Program-made: the position numbers and the translations under genes
The notes under the pieces: generated by a model
Told to the model about the DNA's origin: nothing
The model's input: the letters and a program-made list of their open reading frames with translations, nothing else
The model's database searches: none
Shown here: one piece after another, positions 34,793 through 46,791 of the stretch
Numbering within the stretch: position 1 is the first letter of the stretch
How the letters are laid out: each line of letters begins with the position of its first letter
Source: Panagrolaimus kolymaensis
Lineage: Eukaryota; Nematoda; Chromadorea; Rhabditida; Panagrolaimidae
Length of the DNA: 64,000 bases
Assembly: GCA_028622995.1 (NCBI GenBank)
Contig: JAJQJQ010000029.1
Span: forward strand, 1,922,001 to 1,986,000
Direction of reading: 5' to 3'

Positions 34793-35914
34793 ATGATGAT
34801 TTACAGAGTATTTTTATTATTTGTGATTATTGGATTTCAATTATTTAATGGAATTTTAGCAGGTAAAAAATATTTTTGGACCCTCGTTGTCAAACTTTGA
34901 AGAAAAAAAAGAAGCTTTATTTTTTAATTATTTTTATTATCAAAAAATAAATTTTGATGGTTGCATTTTTTAAACTTTTGTTTATTGCTTTCAGCTGAAG
35001 GAGATTGCATTGATTTGGATGGAAATTGTCGAGATTGGATTGCATCAGATAAAAATTTATGCCATTCTACCGAATATATAACTAAATCATGCCGGCGTTC
35101 ATGTGGCTTTTGCATTCATATTCCTGATAGTTAGTTTCTTTTCCCACGCATAACTTAAATCTGTAAATAAATACCAAATAATTTAGAATTTGATTTATCA
35201 AGAGTTCCAAGCAGTTTACAACCCATTGCATGGTTAATTGGAATTTGGAGATCTGAACATGGTGGAAAAGCTGTATTTCCAACCATTCCTAAATTTACAT
35301 ATGGTGAACAAATTGAATTTGCTTTATCTGATTCACATACCACCGCTTCAAATTCTTTAAATTATACGTGAGTTTTTTTAAATTTATTCGATCGTGTGCT
35401 TTTTTGGCTATCTAAAATAAATTTGACTATCGCTAGCTTTTATTTAAATTTCCCATACCTTTTTTAGCGCCTTTGCTTGGGGTATAAATGATCGAGATGA
35501 ATTACATAGTGAAAATGGATATATTACCGTTCGAGAAGGAACTAATGAAGTTGCATTAACTACTGTTATGAGCAATGGTTTTGTAACAATTGAAGAAGGC
35601 CCAGTTCGAAGTAATCAAATTCGATTTAGAGTTGTTGATATTGGACGAATTAGTTTTAGTCGAGATCTTCCCGTTCATGATGTAAGTTAATTTTTTGATT
35701 GAAAAGAATTCAAAATGAAGAAAAATACTATTTTAGCTTGTTCGAGAATGGACTTTATTGGATTCTCAAACCCTTCAAGCTCGACTTGATATGTCTACTT
35801 TGACTCATGGAATGCAAGAGCATACTTTTATTCGTGAGTTTATTGCCTGCCTCCAATAATTAATCCTAAAAACTTTAAAAACTATTTTTAGGTTATAAGA
35901 AAATCTTCCCTTAA
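34793..35914 (+). CDS. Secreted ShKT domain plus THAP4/nitrobindin-like heme-binding domain protein
   Basis: Six exons: 34793-34862, 34995-35129, 35187-35367, 35468-35681, 35737-35833 and 35892-35914, giving 239 aa. A signal peptide (MMMIYRVFLLFVIIGFQLF, cut near ILA) is followed by a ShKT domain with six cysteines (CIDLDGNCRDW ... C ... SCRRSCGFC). A nitrobindin-like beta-barrel (about 75-238) has the family marks PIAWLIGIWRSEHGGKAVFP, FTYGEQIEF, ELHSENGYITV, ALTTVMSNGFV, DIGRISFSRDLPV and LTHGMQEHTFIRYKKI. Nitrobindin domains bind heme through a C-terminal His; HGMQEH supplies candidates. The secreted, ShKT-linked form suggests an extracellular heme- or lipophile-binding role; this is inference. 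Confidence 0.85.
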
Positions 35915-36981
35915 AATTTCCATTTTCCTTTATTCCATTTCCTCCAAAATCAATTTTTTTTCTTCTTCTTCATTTTTTGCTCAAATTTATTCGATTCGAT
36001 ATTAGTATTTGTTGTAGTTGCCTTTTTTTTGTTTTTTTTAGAAGACATGTCTGTACATTTATTTCATTAGGAAAAAAAGAAAGAAAGAAAATATTAGAAA
36101 ATTTATGTATGTATGTTGTAATAATAATAAAGAAATTTAGTTTTAGTTAGTTTTAAATTGAAAAAATACATAAGCGTTCCACTTTCATTGGCCATTTAAA
36201 AAAGAAATTTGGAAAGGGTTAAAAAACACGCGAAAAAAAATGTGAAGAAAAAAATTAATCGATTCAAAAATCACAGTAATTAATTGAGAGTTTAACTTTT
36301 TTTAAATCCATGGTTTCATACTTTGAAATCAAAAAACAAGATTCCTCGCATAAATAAAATTTTAGGCTTTCATTATTCAAAAATGAACGCTAAACTCAAT
36401 GCGATTATTCATTTCTTGAAGCATAAAAACAAGCATTTTCCAGAAAAATACATAGAAAATTCTTACCCAAAACAAAAATGAATTATTAACACAAAGCAAT
36501 TATAAAATTTATATATCAATATGATATTTGCTTCTTGAAGATCTATGTACCTATCAACAACCCAATCATTCAAATGTTCACCCATTTGAAAGACATTATG
36601 TGACTAAGTGCCAGTAACATTTATCTATCAATTTTTTTTTTGAAAAGTCATTTGGACTAAAACTTTGGTCGATCGAAATCTTTATTACAACCAATATTCA
36701 TTCGGTAATCCAACATCCATGATTTTTTTGTTGTTGTTGAATTTGTGTTTGTAAAATGTGAATCTGAATGGAGAGTTCCATGAAAATAGTTGTCTTTCCA
36801 ATTCCTCAAAACTTTTCTGCAAAAATAAGCCCTTTGAAAAGCAAAGTTCCAACACTTTTTTTGTTTTTCGTCTTCCGTGATTCTCTCCATTTTTACCATT
36901 CCTCGTTTTTCTCAATGCTTTTTTCTTTGTTACTTTTTTTAAACAAACCTTCCAATGTTCAGGCAAAAAAAAGTGTCGATA
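35915..36981. other. Intergenic gap with a minus-strand coding-like patch
   Basis: A poly(A)-type AATAAAG near 36128 serves the upstream gene. A minus-strand patch (36657-36899) reads NWKDNYFHGTLHSDSHFTNT, TTTKKSWMLDYRMNIGC, NKDFDRPKF then stop. It looks coding-like but has no start or partner exon, because ClpP lies directly upstream on the other strand. It may be a relic. Confidence 0.35.
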
Positions 36982-37936
36982 ATGCTTCAAGCAAATCGAC
37001 GATATCTTCTTGCTCGATTAATTTTAAAATCTTTCAATCAAAATGGAAAGCATATTTTAACTAAAAAGAATCTTCATTTAACATCAATTCGAAATATTGG
37101 AATTCCTTTAGTTATCGATAATGATGGTCGAACTGAAAGAGTATATGATATTTATTCTCGATTGCTGAAAGATCGAATCGTTTGTGTTATGTCTCCAGTG
37201 AGTTGTTAATAACCTTAAAAAACATGTTTGTGATGGGTTTATGTATTTATAGATTGATGATCATGTTGCATCAGCAATTATAGCCCAATTACTTTTTCTT
37301 CAAAGTGATTCATCTAAATCTCCTATTCATATGTACATTAATAGCCCTGGTGGATCTGTAACAGCTGGATTAGGAGTGAATTTTAACTTTAGTTAGTCAA
37401 GTCAAGGTAGTGATGATGTTCGTTATTTTTAGATTTACGATACAATGCAATACATCTCAGCACCTGTTGCAACATGGTGCATAGGACAAGCATCATCTAT
37501 GGGATCGTTATTATTATGTGCAGGTGAAAAAGGGATGAGAACTGCACTACCTAATTCTCGAATTATGGTTCATCAACCTTCTGGTGGAGCACAAGTAAGC
37601 TTTTCACAACTATTGTTAACTTGCAAAGAAGCATTTATTTATCCTTGTTGCTGTTAACTTTAATGTATTCCCTTTCTTCATTTTTAGGGTACTGCTTCTG
37701 ATATCCTTATTCGTGCAGAAGAAATTAAACGTTTGCGTCAACGATTAAATGAAATTTATTCAACTCATACGGGTCAAAGTGTGGAAAAGATTCATGAAGC
37801 ATTGGATCGTGATCGATTTATGTCATCAGCAGAAGCAAAAAAATTTGGTATAATTGATCGAATTGAAGTTCATAATGGTTCCATTCCGGGTGATGTTGAT
37901 GTTAACGATCAACCTCCGAAGAAAGTTGAGCCATAA
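36982..37936 (+). CDS. clpp-1: Mitochondrial ClpP protease proteolytic subunit
   Basis: Exons 36982-37197, 37253-37375, 37433-37594 and 37688-37936 give 249 aa. The start was chosen just after an acceptor-like CCAATGTTCAG (about 36950-36960); the earlier in-frame ATG lies within that acceptor. The first about 35 residues are basic and lack acids, as in a mitochondrial presequence. The ClpP core runs from [15 protein letters not shown] to [11 protein letters not shown] with [14 protein letters not shown]. The catalytic triad is Ser135 (GQASSMGS), His160 (MVHQPSGG) and Asp209 (DRDRF). ClpP forms a double heptameric ring that degrades proteins unfolded by ClpX in the matrix and takes part in the mitochondrial stress response. 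The acidic C-terminal tail is short. Confidence 0.95.
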
Positions 37937-39216
37937 CAAAGTCTCACTGTTGCATTATTAATATTTTTCTGTAAGTTTATTTTTACTTTTTCGATTGTTT
38001 GAAGTTGTTAGAGAACACAGTTATCATCATTCATTAACTTGCAAAGTTTTCTCCTTTTCTCTTTATGTTTGTTTCACGCTAATAGCAGACGAAGATGAAA
38101 ATGATTTTTTCTTTCGATAAAAAAGCTTTCTCAAATAACAGCCAACAAAAAGAGGTTGTTATCAGACTAACCAAATATAGTGTCCCTTATCGTTTGGTAG
38201 GGTTCTCTTCTTGCCTTTCAATAAGGAGGAGCTGCTCATGTTTTGAAGAAGAGTTTATTCTTCCACCTTTCAATCATTGCAATTTATTTTTGTCCTAAAA
38301 AAACTTTTGCATTTTTCATGTTTATTAGCATTTTGTACTATTATATTACTAGTTTTTTTATTTTTTGGAAGCTTCTGTAATTTTTGCTTGTAACAAACAT
38401 GCTATTATAAAAAAAAGTTCAATTGCATGCAAAGTGTATAAAATCTTGAATAATTTAAGTACGGTATTATGCACTATTGCTTGCGATTGACCTTTCAAAA
38501 AAAAAGAAAGAAAGTGTTAATTGTTAATGAATGATGGTTGAGGTTCTTTGTTAGCAATGTCTTGGTTATTTGTAAGTTAAATGTATTAATCTCTTTCATT
38601 TTTAGGTGTTGCAGAAGTGAACTCAGCTCAAAGAAGAAATTTACCATTTTTGATTCAAGTTTGCATAAAATTGTTATATTTTATTAGTTGTATTTTTTAT
38701 TTTAGTAAAAAGGATAATAAAGAGTTTTTTTATCATGTCTAATTTACTGTAATTTATTTTCTTTAATTACAAAAAGCTTTCGTGAGATTTAACTTTGCAA
38801 AAATTTCAAGGAAAAAAGTGTAAAAGCGTAAAGAAAAAATCATTGGTTTCTTCATTTTTTTTTCACCTGTAAAATTTAAAAGTTATTTGTGAATTCATAA
38901 ACAATAACGAAGTATCAAGAAATCGAGTAAAGTGACATTGTTTGCTAAAATCAAACATTTTCAAAAGTACCGCAAACGTTTCTTTATTTTACAGCGAAAA
39001 GACAGCAACAAACCCTAAAAGCTCTCTCAACCTTTTTAGGCTTTGCTGAAAATTGATTTCATTTCATTTTTTTGTTGTTGTCAAAATTTCAAGGCTTTTC
39101 ATTCATTCACTCGTTCTTTCATCGTCCAACAACTTTATCGTGCTTCCGTTATTCTCCATCTTCTAAAACCTTTAATTTTTTCTTCTCATTTTCAGGTTTG
39201 CAACTAATCAACAACT
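37937..39216. other. ClpP 3' flank, possible spliced 3' exon
   Basis: AT-rich. A plausible intron with GTAAGT donor (about 38572) and TTTTTAG acceptor (about 38608) precedes a non-coding stretch ending at AATAAAG near 38714. This suggests a spliced 3' UTR or a short non-coding transcript. The TTTTCAG at about 39190-39196 before the next gene's ATG is a candidate trans-splice acceptor. Confidence 0.4.
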
Positions 39217-40193
39217 ATGAAAGGCTTCAAAAGTTCATTTTCAACTCGTTTTTCAAAGAAAGATAAAGCCAAAGCTTCCGATGTCCAAATTCAAGTAGCT
39301 TCAAATCCTTTCGATTCTTCTGAAGATGTTGGTCGTCCAAATGATGTTCAAGAAGTAGCTGCCACGAAAAATCCATTCGAAGCTGAAGATTCTATTCAAA
39401 ATGGTAGCCAACAAGAAAAGATCAAAATCAAGAAATCATGGAGTTTCTTTGGAAAGAACAAGAAGAACAAACTCATTATTGCTGATTTGTATTCACAAGT
39501 TAGTTGCTTTTTTGCTTATTCTTAATTTCGTTTATTAACTTGTTTGTGTTTCAGATCTCTGATTTGAATGATAAACATGAAGCAGCAATGAAATCTCTTG
39601 AAGCTACTATTGCTGGAATGGAAGGTACTATGAATGCTAAAGAAAAAGAACATCGAGACGAAATTCGTGCTGTCCTTGAAGAAAAGAAAGCAAAGATAGC
39701 TGAAATGGAAGATACTCTTGTTGCAATGAAAGAACGATATGAATATGATCTCCATGCTTCCAATGAAAAGAATAAACTTCAAGTCGATGAATTGCAACAT
39801 GCTCTCGAAGAAATGAAAAAGAAGCTTGAAACTATGGTCCAAGAACATGAAGAAGCTCGGCAAACTTTGGTCTCAAAGGTTATTGAACTTCAAAAGAAAC
39901 AAGAAGATGATCATCAAGCTCATGATAAAGAAAAGCAACACCTCGTGATTCAAATATCTGAAGCAAAGGAAACCATCAGCGAATTGGAAAAGAAACATCA
40001 TGATGATCTTGAAGCTTTATCTGCTGCAGCTGCATCTTCTACCAATGTCAAAGGAAAGAAAGTTCGATTTGCTGATGTGGAACTTACTCCTTCTGATATG
40101 AAGCAACAACCGAAGCATGGAGTCGAAGAAAGTCCTGGAAAATCTAACAATAACATATGGACCAAAATTCAACAAAAACTTGGACACGTCTGA
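39217..40193 (+). CDS. NPF-motif coiled-coil protein (306 aa)
   Basis: Exons 39217-39498 and 39555-40193. The N-terminus is basic (MKGFKSSFSTRFSKKDKAK) and carries two NPF motifs (SNPFDSS near residue 30, KNPFEAE near 50), the classic ligand for EH domains in endocytic proteins. A second basic patch with SWSFFGKNKKNK follows. Residues about 95-255 are an unbroken coiled coil (EMEDTLVAMKERYEYDL, LQHALEEMKKKLETM, AKETISELEKKHHDDL). The tail has KGKKVRFADVELTP and ends NIWTKIQQKLGHV. A TTTTCAG acceptor about 20 nt upstream of the ATG suggests SL trans-splicing. Likely a cytosolic scaffold in membrane traffic, inferred from the motifs only. Confidence 0.82.
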
Positions 40194-41972
40194 TGATCTC
40201 TCTTCCCTTCTGTTTTTTTAACCTTTTACATTAACTTTTCATTGTGCTTTTTGTGATTTTTTAATTTAACATACCTTTTTTTGTATACTGTATTGTTCTG
40301 AAGATGCAAATAAATATGCTTCATTTTCATTGTCTTGTGTTCACTGTTTTTGTTTTGGATTTGAAAGTTTTTTGCTCGTACAACTACTTTTATGGCAAAC
40401 ATCAAAGTTTGGGGCAAAAAAAAAGGTTAAATTAGCTTAATAAAAATTTGTGGCATATGAGATTGTTGTATGTATGTATGTATCACTTTTTCTTCAACAA
40501 AAATAAATCCCCCGCTATCCAACTAACAACAACAAGATGAGGGCTATTTTTTGCTTTTGCTGCCGCCACATGATTTTCATTTTTTTAGCAGCAAGAGAAA
40601 AAACAGAAATTTTGGAGGAAAGAAAGAAAAGGAAACGAACGAATGGGAGAGCTTTTTTTTTCGAGGAAAGAGTGATGGACGCACATAAGCAACCAAGGAA
40701 AGGAAATTTTTTTCTTCTTCACAACATACATACATAGAGAGGAGTTTTGGAACGCAGCGTCAGCATATTTTAAAATAATGCAAGCAAAATGATTATGTTT
40801 CCTCCTCTTGTGTTGTTGTTTTTATGTATGTATTATTGTTTCTCGTGGTTTTCTTCTTCTTTTTCCTTCTGTTTTTTGTTTTTGATTGAAGGTTTTTAGG
40901 GAAAAGAGGAATTGGAAGATGGAGGATGGAGTAATAGGAATATATGGGATTCGGAATACTTTAATAATGGTTAGAAAATGAGTTTAATAATTAGTTAAGA
41001 TTTATTTTTACGGTTTTTACAAGTTTTGATACATATAAGACTTGACACTTGTTAATTTTATGAGAAAATTAGAGACCAGAGTAAAAGTTTCGAAGAAGAA
41101 AAAAAGTTTAGCGGTTTTGTTTTGAATTTATGACACTGCTTTGCAACTTTCATCACCAACATCATCGTCAAAAAGAGTTGACTTTTTTTGGAGCATTAAT
41201 TTCCAAATCGCGCATTATGTCACGTAAAATAATGTATCATTTCTCTCATGCTTCCATCAGTAGCAAGACTAGATTTTATGAATTGAGCTAAACGTTTATT
41301 GGAAGCAGTTTTAAAACATCCATCCATAAACTTTCATTCTTCCATTTTTGAGTCTCTTCTAACTTATTATTTTCCACTAATATTTACCTAATTTTTAACC
41401 CAAATCTGTACTTTGTCCTTTCTAATTTGTTCATATTTACTTTCTGTATCACTTACTACTGACAATGATGATGGGAGAAAATTGTTTGATTGAGAAATTT
41501 TGAGCCTATCAAATAACTATGATGTGCACTCAAAATAGTTTAAGGTATTGGCGTCATTTAGCCACAATCAACCATTTCTTCTTCGATGTCAGTAATTTTC
41601 TTCATTTTTTTTGCTTGTGTGTGTTTACCAATCAAAAAATGACTCATTTTTCCATATATTTTTTTTCATTTAATTTGCGTTAATTATTTCGTAATAAAAT
41701 AATACTTTAAACTTTGCTGCTTTGTTTTCCATGTATGTGTACGTGTTTAAGCTGCCATTATCGCGTGCTGTGCTGATTTCCACCTCCATTTTTTTTTTGT
41801 TGCGCGTTTCAAATCTTTCAACATCCTTATTATTTTTTTGAGGAAAGCTAAACAGGTCATTGATTTTTCAGAGATTTTAATCTTCTTCATCCTAATATCC
41901 TTGTGTTTGATTTAATTGGAAAGAAAAATATATAGAAAGTTATTCATCCTGGAACCTCACATTGCATATGGA
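40194..41972. other. Intergenic gap between coiled-coil and TBC genes
   Basis: Poly(A)-type AATAAA near 40310 ends the upstream gene. TATG/TGTATG microsatellite scraps occur near 40465-40483. The rest is AT-rich apart from a decayed minus-strand coding remnant (41128-41327). Confidence 0.55.
41128..41327 (-). pseudogene. Unidentified frameshifted coding remnant
   Basis: Minus strand from an ATG at 41327: MDGCFKTASNKRLAQFIKSS, LATDGSMREMIHYFT. The reading then continues in a second frame as RDIMRDLEINAPKKVNSF and in a third as DDDVGDESCKAVS with a stop. Three consecutive frames with protein-like composition suggest one coding sequence broken by two indels. Family not recognised. Confidence 0.4.
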
Positions 41973-44226
41973 ATGGCCGATTCGGCTGTGCATCGTCATC
42001 AACAACATGCTGTAATGCGAGGTGATTATCAAGCTGTAAGTTTTTGTTTGTTATTGGAATTGATTAAATGATGATTGGTTTTAGGTTGTATTCTTATTGA
42101 CCGATGTATTTTCTGAAGTTAATCGAAGTGAAGCATCTTTTATTCCATCTGGCACAAGTTCAACTGTATTTCTAAATGGTGTTTTGACAATTGTTGAAAA
42201 AGTGCGAATTTCATTCATTGTTCTTATGCTTATTAATCTTGTTTCTAATCCTTTTGCATCTAACACTCGTATATTTTCAGGGAAATGGTGTATTTGTCGA
42301 ATGGAATCCAAGTGAAAAAGGTGCTCGTTCATCATTATCAACAAGCGATGATCCAAATGGTACACCCGCTGATGATTGGGTTATAGAAGGTTCACCACCA
42401 AAATCACCAACAGATAATCATCAAACAGCAGCAAGCTTTATGTTTTCTGCGGATATCAAAGATCTTCGATCTTATACTTACAATGATCCAAAGAAAGGAA
42501 TTGCATGGATTCGATTCATATGTAAAGATGGTACAGCTTCGGATACTCTTCATTTTCGTGGTGGTGGATATCGTGCATTTGTTGATTGCATTCAAAGGTT
42601 AATTTGATAATCAAACATGCTAACTTATCGAATATTTTCTTTTCAGATACTCCACGCTTTCTCGTTCTAGTAAAGAACGAAATCTTGTCTTATTCGTCGA
42701 TGAATGTACTGAAGCCTTGGAAAAGTCTGTTGGCATGTTAAATCTCAACAAGGATATTATGTCAAGATTTCTCTCAAATCCTTACGCAACGTCATTAACA
42801 GCTCTTAGCAAAGTAACAAATTTCATGGCACCACTTCTTGATCCTGATTCAGCAACAGAAAATCAAATCAAAGCCTTTTCGATGTTAGATCCTAAGAATG
42901 ATGCTCTTCGTTCGCATAATGATGAACAAGGTTTCGAACATATTTTTGAACTTCAACTTCCTGAACGTCCCAAAATTGTTCATTCTGATGAAGCTGTAAC
43001 TGAAGAAGTTTGGAATAGTTTCAAGGATTCTGAAGGACGTATCAAGGATGTTCATTCACTCAAGTCGTTGATCTTTCGCGGTGGTATAGAATGGAATCTT
43101 CGAAAAACTCTTTGGAAATATTTACTTGGTTATTACAAATGGGATAAAACTGATGAGGAGAATAAAGCTGCAAGAAAAGGATTATCTGATAGTTATTATC
43201 GAATGAAATTGCAATGGATGTCCATGACTGATGATCAAGAAAAAAGATTTATTGATTTTAGAGATCGTAAAGCTCTTATTGGTTTGTTTCATACTTTAAC
43301 TTCTTTTACTTATGTGCTTTGTTTTCAGAGAAAGATGTAATGAGAACTGATAGAACTCATCCATTCTTCAATCGTGAAAAGAAAGAACATTTGGTTATTC
43401 TCAAAGATCTTTTAATGACTTACATGATGTATGATTTCGATCTTGGTTATGTTCAAGGAATGTCGGATTTCTTATCACCTGTCTTGGTTATCATGGATGA
43501 CGAAGTGGATTCCTTCTGGTGCTTCGTTGGATTAATGAATCGTGTCCACGAAAATTTTGAGATGGATCAACTTGCAATCAAGAAACAACTTCAAAATATC
43601 AAGAGCTTACTTGAAATTGTTAATCCTCGACTTGCTAATTATCTTGGTATGTTTACTTTGCTGCATTTTTTGAAAAGAGGTTAATATTTTATTTCGTTTT
43701 TTAGAGAGTCATGAATCTGATCATATGTATTTTTGCTTCCGATGGATATTAGTTGCTTTCAAACGTGAATTCAACTTTGACGATATCATGCATCTTTGGG
43801 AAGTTCTATGGACTGATATACCTTGCTCAGGTTTTCTCTTGATTTTCTGTGTTGCAATACTCGATGGACAAACTCATATGATTATTGAAAACAAATTTGG
43901 TCTTACAGAAATTCTCAAGGTTAGTTTTTTGGAATGAATGGTAGATTATGGTAGCTATGCTCATTCTTTTGGAAATGCTTTCACTCATTTTTTTTTGAAC
44001 CTAACTAATTCTATTATCTTTTTAGCATATCAATAATCTCTCAACTCGAATCAATCTTACTGAAAGTTTACGAATCGCCGAAGCAATCTACCATCAGCTC
44101 GCCGCAGTTCAAGACAAGCTACCAAAACATATTTGTGAAATTTTATCCTTTTCTGTCGATGAAGACGAATCAACAGCAGCTGCAGCTTCAAGTTCTTCTT
44201 CTCGTCCTCCTCCACAATTAGCTTAA
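41973..44226 (+). CDS. TBC1D15: TBC1D15/TBC1D17-type Rab GTPase-activating protein
   Basis: Seven exons: 41973-42035, 42085-42201, 42281-42597, 42647-43281, 43329-43646, 43705-43919 and 44026-44226, giving 621 aa. The N-terminal region (about 10-200: DYQAVVFLLTD, GVFVEWNP, HFRGGGYRAFVDCIQRY) matches the Rab-binding domain of TBC1D15. The TBC domain begins near residue 308 (IFRGGIEWNLRKTLWKYLLG). The arginine finger is Arg383 in IEKDVMR and the glutamine finger Gln420 in GYVQGMSD. YFCFRWILVAFKREF and LWEVLWTDIPC continue the family signature. TBC1D15 stimulates Rab7 GTP hydrolysis and works at lysosomes and mitochondria. The C-terminus ends in a Ser/Ala/Pro tail shorter than in vertebrates. 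Confidence 0.93.
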
Positions 44227-45491
44227 CTATTTCATTAATTTATCCTTTTGTCCCATCATAATCTTATATTATTTTTATATCACTTTTTCTTTGTTTTTAT
44301 CAATCGATATTTCTAAAACGTGTTTCTTTATCGAAAACTTGTGAACTTGTGAATATCTTAAAAATATATTGTTTTATGATTATTAAACTTGTACAGATTT
44401 GTATTGATATGTATTTTTTGTTTTGTTTTATTCGTAATAATAACAACTTTTCTTCTTTGTAAACTTTCTTTTGTTTTCAATTTGTATATTCACCATTTTT
44501 CTTTTGTTTTTTGTAATAACTTTATTGATGAAAAAAAGCGTCACTTCGCTCTGTATTTTTTGTTTGTGATGAGATAAATTTATAAATTATAACATCTTTT
44601 TGTCTTCTTCTTTTTGGTTTACTACTAACATTTTGATAGGAATTCAATGAAAAGATTAGCATATTTGAAATGATTTTACTTAGTCAATGGTTTTGGCGGT
44701 TGAGGAAGAGATGTTTGGAGGTTGTTTAACTTTTATGGTTTAAACTTTAAAGCAAGAAATTCTTTGGAATGATTGGACGACAGACGTTTATCATGCGTTG
44801 TAATAGCAAGGATATTCATGGTTTTTTCTTCAAGTCAATGTTATTGGCGGATTTAAAAGATCTCTGAACACCCATTATTTGTGAAGCTATCTATCTTGTT
44901 CTTTTTTTTTGTTTGTAATAAAGCTTTTCATTAACATGTAATTATTAATCCATTTTCGGTAATCGTTATTTTTGTTTTTTAGTTATTTTTCCACACATTT
45001 TTCAATGAAAAGTAAGCCACAAATTTTTAACACCTTTTTCTTCTTCTTCTTTTCATTTCGATGTCATTGATGTAGTTTGTTGTTGCGACTTACATTTTCA
45101 TATTTCCTTGAAACTAATCAATCCATTTATTGCTGTCCTCAGTCGTGCGTTGTCTATTTCACTTTTTCTTTTCCCTTTATTAAGTCATCATCGTTACCAT
45201 TATATATGAGAGAGATCACTGATCATAAATCTATCATCATCGTCGCACGTGGTGCTTGATTTTTCTTGTTTTGTTTAAAAAAAGGGTTTGATTGAATCTT
45301 TTTTTGTTTTGTTGGTTTTGCAACAATCATTTTGTATTTATGTATGTTAGTTAGTTATTTCATTGATAGATATCATCATTTTTGGCCGCGATTAAACGCT
45401 ATCTTATTTTTTTTTTGTCGTCGTTGCTCGTTTTTGGATTTTTGAATGAAAAAAGCTTTTTTAGTTATTATTTTTTTACTCCAAGAAAAAT
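44227..45491. other. Intergenic gap, no gene seen
   Basis: T-rich DNA between two plus-strand genes. Open frames are short, hydrophobic and low in complexity. The 5' flank of TTC36 holds no clear TATA or trans-splice acceptor. Confidence 0.55.
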
Positions 45492-46624
45492 ATGTCAACC
45501 GCAAATGATCGAGCTGTATTAAATATGATTCTCAACCCTTTACTTCCCAATGAACCCTTTGATCCCAATGGAAATCCAAACCCAGCTGATCCATATGAAA
45601 ATTTACCCCGATTTGATGAATGCCGAGAAATAGAAAAGATTGGAATTCATTTGGCAGAAGAAAATAAAATTAATGAAGCAATAGAAAAATTTAATGAAGC
45701 CATGGAAATTTGTCCATTAAATCCTCATCCTTACAATAATCGTGCACAAGCTTATCGATTGATAAATAAAATTGATGGTAAGTTTTATATCATTTTTTTA
45801 TGGATTTTTTGGCAGATGAGTTAGCAAATCGAGTGATCGTTTTTACACGAGTTTAAAGGAAGCAATTATTGTTGTAGCACCAAGAAACAAACTTTATTGA
45901 AATGGACGATAGAGGCAGCAGCTTCAAAGTTGTAAAAATTTTCGGAACTAATAAACATAATTTTTTTTAAACTTTTTGTAAATATTTTTAGTTAAGATTC
46001 AAATTTTTAAAATCCAAGAAATTATGCAAATTTTGATTAGAATTTTACAATCTTTTTTTTCTCTTGGTAAATTTAATGAAAAGCTTTTGATTTGTAATAA
46101 ATTTACTGATAAATAAGCAAGTTTTAAAAATATTAGGGAAAACAGACATGAAACCTTTTTTTTAATCTTTTGTTATTTTACTCCTAAAAAATAAAATTTT
46201 ATTTTTCTTCTTTTTTTGAAGGGTTTTTTAATGAAGTTTTTAAAGGAAAATAATAAAACTTTCAAAAAGCCTTTTTTTTCTTTACCTAAATTAATCATTT
46301 TCATGTTTTTTAGAAGCCCTTTCTGACCTTGACAAATCCATTGAACTTAGTAAAGGTGAAGGTAAAGCCGCTCAAGCTGCATACACTCAAAGAGCCATGA
46401 TTCATTTATTAAAAAGTGAACAAGAATTAGCCAAAGTAAAAATAAACTTTTTTCTTCATTTTCAAATTTATAAAGTAATAATTTTTTAGGCTGATTTTCA
46501 AAAAGCTGCCGATTTAGGTTCAAGTTTTGCTAAAATGCAACTTGTCGCTATGAACCCATATGCAGCGATGTGTAATAAAATGTTATCGGAAGTTGTAGGA
46601 AAACTTCAAAGAGGTGAAGAATAA
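45492..46624 (+). CDS. TTC36: Tetratricopeptide repeat protein 36
   Basis: Exons 45492-45777, 46314-46435 and 46490-46624 give 180 aa (human 189). The start [20 protein letters not shown] matches the family start (NDQAVLQAIFNP). Three TPR helices pairs follow: [37 protein letters not shown], the [11 protein letters not shown] unit, and [20 protein letters not shown]. The end [20 protein letters not shown] reproduces the family's LLNPYAALCNRML signature. TTC36 is a small TPR protein that binds chaperones or enzymes; in mammals it is linked to tyrosine breakdown. It ends 167 bp from the end of the convergent kinase gene. Confidence 0.93.
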
Positions 46625-46791
46625 ATTAAAGAATGAATGAATAAATAAATTGTTTATAAAAAAATATTCCTATGATTATTAATAATTATATAAAAAATAG
46701 TACGTACGTATCAACAAAAAAAATTTTTGTTTGGTAATGAAAACATTTTTTCTCCATTATTTGAATTTTTTGGATTGTTTGCATTTTGTTA

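Noticed and set aside
39522..39863. 113-aa minus-strand open frame
   Set aside because: It is the antisense shadow of the coiled-coil exon at 39555-40193.
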